DNA of 7,112 nucleotides from an uncultured Lachnospiraceae bacterium (lineage in GTDB: Bacteria > Bacillota_A > Clostridia > Lachnospirales > Lachnospiraceae), in assembly GCA_910587905.1 (NCBI GenBank), contig CAJUOF010000231.1, positions 1 to 7,112 on the forward strand, written 5' to 3'. Below the pieces are notes generated by a model. It was not told where the DNA came from. It did not search any database and saw only the letters and a program-made list of their open reading frames with translations. The translations under genes and the position numbers were made by a program. Shown in pieces: positions 1 through 5,408 of this stretch. Position 1 is the first letter of the stretch. Every line of letters begins with the position of its first letter.

Positions 1-48
1 CGACCACCGAGATCTACACTCTTTCCCTACACGACGCTCTTCCGATCT
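1..48 (+). other. Illumina P5 / TruSeq universal adapter remnant (artefact)
   Basis: Bases 1-48 match, from memory, the 3' 48 bases of the Illumina universal (P5 plus read 1) adapter. They run from CGACCACCGAGATCTACAC through to the terminal GCTCTTCCGATCT. Ordinary tuf coding sequence starts at the very next base. This is untrimmed library sequence, not part of the genome, and it should be removed before the window is used for annotation or design. It also means the upstream neighbour of tuf cannot be judged from here. Confidence 0.98.
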
Positions 49-498
49 GGTATCAAGGAAGAGACCCGCAAGGTCGTGGTTACCGGCGTTGAGATGTTCC
101 ATAAGCTGCTTGACGAAGGCCAGGCCGGCGACAACATCGGCGCACTGCTCCGTGGTGTTCAGAGAACCGAGATCGAGAGAGGACAGGTCCTCGCAAAACC
201 CGGTTCCGTTACCTGCCACACCAAGTTCACGGCTCAGGTATACGTTCTGACCAAGGATGAGGGCGGCCGCCATACTCCCTTCTTCAACAACTACAGACCT
301 CAGTTTTATTTCAGAACGACGGACGTGACCGGCGTGATCAACCTTCCCGAGGGCACTGAGATGTGCATGCCTGGCGACAACGTTGAGATGAGCATCGAGC
401 TAATCCATCCTATCGCCATGGAGCAGGGTCTCACCTTCGCTATCCGTGAGGGCGGCAGAACTGTTGGTTCCGGAAGAGTTGCTTCTATCGTTGAGTAA
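49..498 (+). CDS. tuf: Elongation factor Tu, C-terminal part (5' truncated)
   Basis: EF-Tu is the cytosolic GTPase that carries aminoacyl-tRNA to the ribosome. The reading frame is open from the first base after the adapter (codon GGT at 49) to TAA at 496-498, giving 149 residues. This is about the last 38% of a protein that is normally near 395 residues, so the whole GTP-binding domain is missing. What remains is most of domain 2 (GVEMFHKLLDEGQAGDNIG, LLRGVQRTEIERGQVLAKPG) and domain 3 (DEGGRHTPFF, YRPQFYFRTTDVTG, MPGDNVEMSIELIHPIAM, FAIREGGRTVGSGRV), all colinear with E. coli EF-Tu. An internal ATG at 76 is not the true start, because the homology continues upstream of it. The truncation is caused by the contig edge, not by biology. 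The product ends in VASIVE, with a hairpin terminator shortly after. Confidence 0.97.
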   Translation, partial: GIKEETRKVVVTGVEMFHKLLDEGQAGDNIGALLRGVQRTEIERGQVLAKPGSVTCHTKFTAQVYVLTKDEGGRHTPFFNNYRPQFYFRTTDVTGVINLPEGTEMCMPGDNVEMSIELIHPIAMEQGLTFAIREGGRTVGSGRVASIVE

Positions 499-527
499 TC
501 TTGTGATTAGAGTTAAATAATAAAAAT

Positions 528-570
528 AGAGACCGCAATCCTTTGAAAAATCAAAGGGCTGCGGTTTCTT
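528..570 (+). terminator. Intrinsic terminator after tuf
   Basis: An outer stem pairs 528-537 with 560-569 (core ACCGCA/TGCGGT, one G-T pair). An inner stem pairs 540-545 (CCTTTG) with 552-557 (CAAAGG). The loop is AAAAAT and there is a 2x2 internal loop between the stems. The T-tract is short and interrupted (TTTCTT), so termination may be leaky. It lies 30 bases after the tuf stop and separates tuf from the AT-rich gene downstream. Confidence 0.8.
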
Positions 571-599
571 AATGCTTAAAAATAACGGAAGGATTCGTA

Positions 600-1244
600 A
601 TGATATTTCAAGATAATGTAATCAAAGAATATTTGAAAAATGTTTATTTTATAACCGGAACTCCCTGCGGCGGAAAGACGACAATTTCGCAGGAGTTGGC
701 TAAACGGCATAATTTATTGGTTTATGATGTGGATGAGCAGTTTGCCGGTCATCGGAAAGTTTCCAATCCTGCTTCTCAACCGTCAATGAATCAGGTTTTT
801 AAAGATGCAGATGAGTTTTTTGGGCGTACTGTAGAGGAATATAAAGAATGGCTGATTGCTAATACGAGAGAACAATTAGATTTTGTATTTTTGGATTTGA
901 TTCGTCTTTCACAGAATAAAAATGTGTTGTGTGACTGCCATTTGACAGTGGAAGAAGCTGAAAAATATACGGAAATGTCTCGAATCGTGTTTTTGATAAA
1001 AGAACCGTCAAATTTAATTGAGGAGTACTGTAACCGCCCGGACCATCAGGGATTTTGTGATTTTATTAACAGCGCCTCTGATATTGAAAAAGCAAAGGCG
1101 ACATGTAATGCAACCTTAAAAATGCTCAATGAGAAAAGATATCATGATATCAAGGGCAGTAACTATTTGTGGATGGAACGAACGGATAACAGTACAGTTG
1201 AGGAAACGGTAAGAAAAGCTGAGCGACACTTTGGCTTTGTTTAA
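600..1244 (+). CDS. P-loop NTPase / small-molecule kinase-like protein, function unknown
   Basis: This is a 214-residue soluble protein with no visible signal peptide or membrane segment. Near the N-terminus, VYFITGTPCGGKTT (residues 15-28) is a beta strand followed by a Walker A motif (GxxxxGKT, residues 20-27). YDVDEQF (42-48) contains a DxD resembling the acceptor-site motif of shikimate-kinase-like enzymes. Two hydrophobic strands, FVFLDL (95-100) and NVLCDCHL (108-115), could supply a Walker B or catalytic acid. The fold class is clear, but the substrate cannot be read from the sequence. The start ATG at 600 has GGAAGGA at 587-593, six bases upstream. No convincing promoter of its own is seen, so it may rely on read-through of the tuf terminator. 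The gene is conspicuously AT-rich with A/T-ending codons, unlike tuf before it and the kor/suc genes after it. It also lies beside a decayed conjugation-gene fragment, so acquisition by transfer is likely (inference). Confidence 0.75.
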   Translation: MIFQDNVIKEYLKNVYFITGTPCGGKTTISQELAKRHNLLVYDVDEQFAGHRKVSNPASQPSMNQVFKDADEFFGRTVEEYKEWLIANTREQLDFVFLDLIRLSQNKNVLCDCHLTVEEAEKYTEMSRIVFLIKEPSNLIEEYCNRPDHQGFCDFINSASDIEKAKATCNATLKMLNEKRYHDIKGSNYLWMERTDNSTVEETVRKAERHFGFV

Positions 1245-1286
1245 GATGGCGCCTATTAAATTCGGGAGTGTAGTTTTGTGGCATAG

Positions 1287-1443
1287 ACGGATATCACCAG
1301 CCCCATCCTGATGATCTTTATCCTGGTCATGATGGGATACGCCACCATCAAAGTGTTTTTTGCAAACTTAAAACGGGGCGGGCTCCTGGTGATCCAGATC
1401 GCGGTGGGGAGCCGTTAGCTGATGCATTTCTTTGCCGCGACCT
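1287..1443 (+). pseudogene. Decayed fragment of a conjugative-element membrane protein (TrbL/VirB6-like)
   Basis: The stretch between stop codons at 1284-1286 and 1416-1418 encodes 43 residues. They include a hydrophobic run, PILMIFILVMMGY, followed by TIKVFFANLKRGG and then LLVIQIAVGS. From memory this resembles a conserved stretch of the TrbL/VirB6-like conjugal transfer protein found in Firmicute integrative conjugative elements, where a continuation like LYMFSVPRG would follow. Here a stop comes right after AVGSR, and a shifted frame at about 1426-1443 reads ISLPRP, a possible degraded continuation. There is no plausible start codon with a ribosome binding site, and the rest of the several-hundred-residue protein is absent. 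It looks like the scar of an excised or eroded mobile element. The remaining bases of the 1245-1464 interval show nothing else I can support. The family assignment rests on recognition of a short motif only. Confidence 0.5.
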
Positions 1444-1464
1444 CTGGAAAGATTCGAAAACTAC

Positions 1465-1493
1465 TTGACTGAATATTGTCGACAATATATAAT
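1465..1493 (+). promoter_or_regulatory. Strong sigma-A promoter of the kor-suc operon
   Basis: The -35 box TTGACT (1465-1470) and the -10 box TATAAT (1488-1493, perfect consensus) are separated by exactly 17 bases. Transcription would start near 1500, giving an untranslated leader of about 54 bases before the korA ATG at 1554. It is the best promoter in the window and lies directly upstream of the gene run 1554-6509. A palindromic operator fills its spacer, so it is probably strong but repressible. Confidence 0.85.
1473..1488. promoter_or_regulatory. Perfect 16-bp palindromic operator inside the promoter
   Basis: ATATTGTCGACAATAT is identical to its own reverse complement. It sits between the -35 and -10 boxes and overlaps the first base of the -10, so a bound protein would block RNA polymerase. 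The core TTGTCGACAA has the GT-N2-AC form seen in operators of GntR-family repressors, especially FadR/FCD-type regulators that sense small organic acids. The family assignment is inference, since no regulator gene lies in the window. Confidence 0.75.
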
Positions 1494-1538
1494 ATACAAA
1501 TATAGAAGCTATTTCAGGAGAACGTGCCCGATAGCAGG

Positions 1539-1545
1539 AAAGGAG
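1539..1545 (+). promoter_or_regulatory. Ribosome binding site that sets the korA start
   Basis: AAAGGAG lies eight bases before ATG 1554, which is ideal spacing. An alternative GTG at 1524 in the same frame would add ten residues, but its nearest AGGAG (1516-1520) is only three bases away. The octamer AGGAGAAC occurs twice, at 1516-1523 and 1541-1548, suggesting a small local duplication of the ribosome binding region. Confidence 0.8.
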
Positions 1546-1553
1546 AACACGAT

Positions 1554-2708
1554 ATGCCAATCGTAAAAGCATCAGAGAACCGCGTAAAGACCGGCGTACA
1601 TTTTATGCTGGGCAACTACGCACTTGTGGAAGGCGCCATCAGCGCCGGGTGTAATTTCTTCGGCGGATATCCCATTACTCCCGCCAATGAGATTTCGGAG
1701 AGGATGTCCCAGAGGCTGCCGGAGGTGGGAGGCAGGTTTGTACAGGGGGAGGATGAGCTCTTTTCCATTTTTGCCTGTACGGGAGCGTCCCTGGCCGGCG
1801 GCAAGGTCATGACGGCCACGGCCAGCGCCGGATTCAATTACATGCAGGAAGGGCTCGGCTATGCCTATACCATCGAGGCGCCCCTGGTGATCGCCGACGT
1901 GCAGCGGTGCCGTGGGGAAAATTATGCCAGCCAGGCGGACGTGTATCAGATGCGTTACGGCGCCAGCGGCGATTACGAGGCCATCGTGGTCTGTCCTTCC
2001 TCTGTCCAGGAACTTTATGACTATACCATCTGGGCCTTTAATCTGGCAGAAGAATATCGGAATCCGGTCATCATCATGTCGGAGACCACCATCGCCCTGA
2101 TGCGGGAGCGGCTGGACATCCCGGAGGCATCCAAGATTGACTTGTATAACAGAAACTATACCTCTCTGCCGCCGGAGGAGTACATGCCTTTTGCGGCGCC
2201 GGAGTTTGGCTGTCCCGACGCGGCTCCCCTGGGTGCCGGCTACCAGACGATCTATTCCCTGAATCCCCACGACGAGAAGGGGAGCATCGACTGGGATCCG
2301 GAGGTGTTCGACCGGTTATACAAGAGAGTCTGCGGGAAGGTGAAGGAGAATGCGGACAAGATCTGCCGGACGGAGCGGATTCTGATGGATGATGCGGAAT
2401 ATGCGCTGATCGCCTATGGGAGCGAGGTGCGCCCGGCCATCGAGGCGGCGGAGCTTGCCAGGGAGAGCGGGATCAAGGCGGGCGTACTCAAGCTTTGCAA
2501 CGTGTGGCCCGTTCCGGAGAAGGCCATCGTAGAGGTGTCGAAAGAGGTGAAGGGCATCTTTGCGGTGGAGATGAACATGGGCAAGTATGTGAATGAGATT
2601 GCGAGGGCGGCGGCGGGCCGGTGTCCGGTGGTTCCCATCACCAAGAATCTTGGCCTGGTACATACCGGCTACGAGATCTTTGAAGATATGAAAAAGGGGG
2701 TTAAGTAA
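1554..2708 (+). CDS. korA: 2-oxoacid:ferredoxin oxidoreductase, alpha subunit (KorA-like)
   Basis: This 384-residue cytosolic subunit of the KorABCD enzyme has a usual length for the family. The complex oxidatively decarboxylates a 2-oxoacid with CoA and passes electrons to ferredoxin. In the pyrimidine-binding domain, LGNYALVEGAISAGCNFFGG leads into GGYPITP (37-43), whose threonine is the conserved substrate-contacting residue of this superfamily. QGEDELFSIFACTGASLAGG follows. The C-terminal transketolase-like domain starts near residue 283 (YALIAYGSEVRPAI) and contains EMNMGKYVNEIARA (339-352), close to the usual EMNMGQ motif. After IADVQR (113-118) typical KorA proteins have a GGPSTGxPT loop. 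Here it is replaced by the shorter CRGENYAS before QADVYQMRYGASGD, so this is a divergent branch and the substrate is uncertain (2-oxoglutarate, a branched or an aromatic 2-oxoacid). ATG 1554 was chosen for its AAAGGAG site. korB follows after a single base, indicating translational coupling. Confidence 0.9.
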   Translation: MPIVKASENRVKTGVHFMLGNYALVEGAISAGCNFFGGYPITPANEISERMSQRLPEVGGRFVQGEDELFSIFACTGASLAGGKVMTATASAGFNYMQEGLGYAYTIEAPLVIADVQRCRGENYASQADVYQMRYGASGDYEAIVVCPSSVQELYDYTIWAFNLAEEYRNPVIIMSETTIALMRERLDIPEASKIDLYNRNYTSLPPEEYMPFAAPEFGCPDAAPLGAGYQTIYSLNPHDEKGSIDWDPEVFDRLYKRVCGKVKENADKICRTERILMDDAEYALIAYGSEVRPAIEAAELARESGIKAGVLKLCNVWPVPEKAIVEVSKEVKGIFAVEMNMGKYVNEIARAAAGRCPVVPITKNLGLVHTGYEIFEDMKKGVK

Positions 2709-2709
2709 G

Positions 2710-3519
2710 ATGAGTGAACTGAAAATCAATCCCAGAAGAAAATATTTGAGACCGGAGAAGCTTCCGCACTTTTTCTGCTCCGGCTGCGGCTGCGGCCAGG
2801 TGCTCAACTACTATATGCAGGCGTTGGAGGAGCTGGACATGGATCCCAGGAAGATGGTCCATGTGGCGGGCGTGGGCTGCACGGCCAGAATCCCGGTCTA
2901 TATTAAAACAGATATGTTCCACGGCGTCCACGGAAGGACCCTGGCCTGGGCTACGGGCGTTAAGATGATGCAGCCGGATACGCCCGTGGTGATCTTTGCC
3001 GGTGACGGCGACGTGGCCTCCATCGGCGGCAACCACTTAATCCATGCGGCCAGAAGGAATCTGGACGTGACGGTGGTCATGGTCAACAACATGAATTTCG
3101 CCATGACGGGGGGACAGGTGGCTCCCACCACGCCGGAGAAGGCGAGGACCATGACGACTCCCTACGGCAGTGCGGAACCCAGGTTCGACGTGTGCGCCCT
3201 GGCTCAGGCGGCGGGGGCCACCCACGTGGAGCGGTGGACCACAGCCCAGCCGGCCCAGTGTAAGAAGGCCATGGAGCGGGCCCTCACCCATAAAGGGTTC
3301 TCCCTGATCGAGATCGTTTCCCAGTGTCCGACCCATTTCGGCCGCTATGCCTTGAAGACCGGTGATCCGAATGCGGTGATCGCCTGGATCAAGGAGCACA
3401 CTTATACGGACGCCCAGGCGAAGAAGATGAGTCCGGAGGAGATGGAAGGCAAGCTTCGCTGCGGCGAATACATCCGTGTGGAAAAGCCCGTCTACGAGGG
3501 CACCAACGAGATCATGTGA
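2710..3519 (+). CDS. korB: 2-oxoacid:ferredoxin oxidoreductase, beta subunit (KorB-like, TPP-binding)
   Basis: This 269-residue catalytic subunit binds thiamine diphosphate and the proximal [4Fe-4S] cluster. Four cysteines at family-typical places can hold the cluster: C23 and C26 in CSGCGCG, C57 in GVGC, and C206 in CPTHFGR. The TPP/Mg motif begins at GDGD (98-101) and ends with NN (126-127) and MTGGQVAPTTP (132-142). HGRTLAWATGVKM (74-86) corresponds to the conserved GRxxxxATG segment. The residues after NN read MNFAMTGGQ, where homologues often have xIYGMTGGQ, so the substrate-side loop carries Y-to-F and G-to-A changes. The start ATG 2710 lies one base after the korA stop, with AAGGGGG at 2694-2700 inside the end of korA. 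The beta subunit is usually the most conserved one, and the family assignment is secure. Substrate choice is not. Confidence 0.92.
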   Translation: MSELKINPRRKYLRPEKLPHFFCSGCGCGQVLNYYMQALEELDMDPRKMVHVAGVGCTARIPVYIKTDMFHGVHGRTLAWATGVKMMQPDTPVVIFAGDGDVASIGGNHLIHAARRNLDVTVVMVNNMNFAMTGGQVAPTTPEKARTMTTPYGSAEPRFDVCALAQAAGATHVERWTTAQPAQCKKAMERALTHKGFSLIEIVSQCPTHFGRYALKTGDPNAVIAWIKEHTYTDAQAKKMSPEEMEGKLRCGEYIRVEKPVYEGTNEIM

Positions 3520-3526
3520 GGAGGAG
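3519..3526 (+). promoter_or_regulatory. Ribosome binding site of korC
   Basis: AGGAGGAG overlaps the last base of the korB stop codon and stands six bases before ATG 3533. It rules out the longer in-frame reading that would begin inside korB at 3476. Confidence 0.8.
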
Positions 3527-3532
3527 AAGGAA

Positions 3533-4090
3533 ATGATTACATATCCCCAGAGAGTTACCTTATGCGGCTTCGGCGGGCAGGGAATCATTTTGTCTGCCGT
3601 GATTTTAGGGACGACTGCCGTGACCAAGGGCAATCTGTATGCGGTTCAGACCCAGTCCTACGGCTCGGAGGCCCGGGGCGGCCAGTGCCAGGCGGAGTTG
3701 ATTATTGACAGGAAGGTCATCAATTCTCCGGTGGCGGAGAAGAAGAACCTGCTTGTGGCTATGTTCCAGACGGCCTATGAGAAATACATTCCCACTTTGG
3801 AGGAGGACGGTGTTTTGGTGATCGATCCCGGTCTGGTGACGAAGATTACCCGTCCCATCGTCCACACTTTTGAGGTTCCGGCCACCCAGATCGCGGTGGA
3901 TCTCGGCAACCGCATGGCGGCCAACATGGTCATGCTGGGCTTCTTAAGCGAGGCCCTTGGGCTGATCGGCCACCAGGACCTTCTGGACGTGGTGAAGGAC
4001 AATGTGAATCCCAGGTTTGTGGAGCTCAACTTTAAGGCGGTGGAAGCGGGAGCCGCCTATGCGAAAGAGCACAACTTATATTTCAGGTAA
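3533..4090 (+). CDS. korC: 2-oxoacid:ferredoxin oxidoreductase, gamma subunit (KorC-like)
   Basis: This 185-residue subunit belongs to the pyruvate/ketoisovalerate oxidoreductase gamma family, the domain that helps position CoA in these enzymes. The signature glycine loop GFGGQG (12-17) is followed by TQSYGSEARGG (40-50), matching the family's YGPExRGG motif with S in place of P. The C-terminal half, from about NRMAANMVMLGFL, is typical of the family, and the length is normal. The ATG at 3533 is chosen because of AGGAGGAG just upstream. The gap to korB is 13 bases. The last codons and stop (TTC AGG TAA) lie within the left arm of the long palindrome that follows, so the extreme C-terminus may have been reshaped by that element. 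Confidence 0.92.
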   Translation: MITYPQRVTLCGFGGQGIILSAVILGTTAVTKGNLYAVQTQSYGSEARGGQCQAELIIDRKVINSPVAEKKNLLVAMFQTAYEKYIPTLEEDGVLVIDPGLVTKITRPIVHTFEVPATQIAVDLGNRMAANMVMLGFLSEALGLIGHQDLLDVVKDNVNPRFVELNFKAVEAGAAYAKEHNLYFR

Positions 4091-4248
4091 TTGCGAAACC
4101 AAAAACTACGGAAAAGATTCTGACGTCTGCTTCCAGGAAAAGCCCTCTGCGCCATGGTCTCATTGGAATGGTTGGCGCTGCAGGCTTTGGATGGACGCAG
4201 TCGTCAGAATCCACCCGGTAATCTTAAGTTTTGCAATTACCTGTATAA
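4076..4248. repeat. 173-base imperfect palindrome between korC and sucC
   Basis: The two halves fold on each other over the whole length. Outer arms: TTATA 4076-4080 with TATAA 4244-4248, and a perfect 11-bp pair CAGGTAATTGC 4084-4094 with GCAATTACCTG 4233-4243. Next, AAAACT 4102-4107 pairs with AGTTTT 4227-4232. Inner arms: 4116-4154 pairs with 4173-4211 without any gap, 31 of 39 positions complementary. These include GATTCTGACG/CGTCAGAATC, AAAGCC/GGCTTT and GCGCCA/TGGCGC around an 18-base loop (4155-4172). There is no T-tract after it, so it is not a standard terminator. It contains no credible ORF. It could be a MITE-like or REP-like mobile palindrome, or an RNA structure that processes or attenuates the korABC-sucCD transcript. 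It starts inside korC and ends nine bases before the sucC ribosome binding site. Confidence 0.85.
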
Positions 4249-4256
4249 CTCATATT

Positions 4257-4263
4257 AAAGGAG
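4257..4263 (+). promoter_or_regulatory. Ribosome binding site that sets the sucC start
   Basis: AAAGGAG stands five bases before ATG 4269. The frame is open far upstream, to 4017 inside korC, but that 84-residue extension reads through the palindrome in a frame foreign to korC and has no family similarity. ATG 4269 is therefore the true start. Confidence 0.85.
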
Positions 4264-4268
4264 AGACC

Positions 4269-5408
4269 ATGAATCTATTTGAATATGAAGGAAAGGCCCT
4301 GATGCGGGAGTATGGGATCCCCGTGCCTGAGAGCCATCTGATCGTCTCGGAGGGGGAAGCGGCCCCCATGGCGTTTCCGTTTGTACTTAAGGCCCAGGTT
4401 ATGACCGGGGGAAGAGGCAAGGCCGGCGGCGTCAAGGTCTGTGAGAATGAGGCGGATTATAAGAAGTATGCCCATGACATTCTGAACATGGAGATTAAGG
4501 GCCACAAGGTCCGCGGGCTTTTGGCGGAGCAGATGATGAAGGCGGAGAAGGAGCTTTACCTTTCGATCACTCTGCAGGGCGTGGCGAAGCCGACCCTCAT
4601 CGCCAGCCGCATGGGCGGAATGGACATCGAGACGGTGTCGAAGGAGAACCCGGAGGAGATCGTGAAGCTGGAGATCGATCCTTTCACGGGACTTAAGGGA
4701 TATCAACTGAAATACCTGGCGAAGAAGCTTGGGGTGGAGGACAAACAGGACCTGTTCGAGATGGTGAAGAAGGTGCAGGACGCCTTCTTTAAAGCCGGGG
4801 CCCTTCTGGTGGAGATCAATCCCCTGGGGCTGGTGGACGGGAAGCTTGTGGCGATGGATTCCAAGTTCGTGATCGACGGCCACGCCCGCCACATGCAGGC
4901 GAAGCTTTCTGAGCTGGAGGAGGCCAGGGAGAAACTCCATGCCTACAAAGCGCCCGAAAAGGAGGCGACCACCATCACCTACGTGCCCCTCTCCGGGGAT
5001 CTGGGACTGATCTCCGACGGAGCGGGGACCGGCATGCTGACGCTGGATCTGTTAAACGATGCCGGCGGGCATGTGGCAAGCTTCTGTGAGCTTGGCGGAA
5101 TGACCACGGAGGAGGTCATGTACCGGGCCATGGATCTGACCCTCACGGGGCATCCGGAGGTGAAGGGAGTCATCATTGTGCTGATCGGCGGCTTTAACCG
5201 TATGGACAACATGGCCCTCGGCATCACCAAGTATGTGAAGGAACACGACGTGAAGATTCCCATTTTCACCAGGATGTGCGGCACCATGGAGGAAGTGGGG
5301 CTTAAGACCATGGAGGAGGCGGGGATGCCCACCTACAACATTCTGGTCGACACGGTGAATGAATTTGTCCGCACGGTGGAAGGAGGTGCAGGGGAATGTC
5401 AATCCTGA
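4269..5408 (+). CDS. sucC: Acyl-CoA synthetase (succinyl-CoA synthetase family), beta subunit
   Basis: This 379-residue cytosolic protein pairs with the next gene. Together they interconvert an acyl-CoA plus NDP and phosphate with the free acid, CoA and NTP. The ATP-grasp half begins MNLFEYEGKALM, like E. coli SucC, with K41 in LKAQV, GGRGKAGGV (47-55), KELYLSI, and the metal-ligand segment EINPL (182-186) plus D197 in MDSK. The C-terminal ligase domain carries DGAGTGMLTLDLL, a counterpart of NGAGLAM. Length is close to the usual 385-390. Motifs that are near-invariant in true SucC are altered: the LDVGGG segment reads CELGGMTTEE, and NIFGGI reads VLIGGFNRMDNMA. It may therefore act on an acyl-CoA other than succinyl-CoA (inference); malate-CoA ligase-type relatives are the main alternative. 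It overlaps sucD by 13 bases. Confidence 0.88.
   Translation: MNLFEYEGKALMREYGIPVPESHLIVSEGEAAPMAFPFVLKAQVMTGGRGKAGGVKVCENEADYKKYAHDILNMEIKGHKVRGLLAEQMMKAEKELYLSITLQGVAKPTLIASRMGGMDIETVSKENPEEIVKLEIDPFTGLKGYQLKYLAKKLGVEDKQDLFEMVKKVQDAFFKAGALLVEINPLGLVDGKLVAMDSKFVIDGHARHMQAKLSELEEAREKLHAYKAPEKEATTITYVPLSGDLGLISDGAGTGMLTLDLLNDAGGHVASFCELGGMTTEEVMYRAMDLTLTGHPEVKGVIIVLIGGFNRMDNMALGITKYVKEHDVKIPIFTRMCGTMEEVGLKTMEEAGMPTYNILVDTVNEFVRTVEGGAGECQS

Noticed and set aside
543..573. Promoter for the P-loop gene overlapping the tuf terminator (TTGAAA ... CTTAAT)
   Set aside because: The spacing of 19 bases and the poor -10 match are weak, and the bases are better explained by the terminator stem.
1524..1553. 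Longer korA starting at GTG 1524 with ten extra residues
   Set aside because: The AGGAG before it is only three bases away. ATG 1554 has AAAGGAG at ideal spacing, and family similarity begins after it.
1494..1553. Riboswitch or attenuator in the korA leader
   Set aside because: The leader is only about 54 bases and I see no stable stem or known aptamer core in it.
4076..4248. Integron attC recombination site
   Set aside because: The inverted arms lack the GTTRRRY/RYYYAAC core sites, and no integrase or gene cassette is present.
4232..4260. Separate promoter for sucC using TTGCAA and nearby TATAAC or CATATT
   Set aside because: The spacings are wrong (7 and 13 bases), so it does not make a credible sigma-A promoter.
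4017..4268. N-terminal extension of sucC reading back into korC
   Set aside because: It crosses korC in another frame and the palindrome, has no family similarity, and AAAGGAG plus ATG 4269 give the standard SucC N-terminus MNLFEYEGK.
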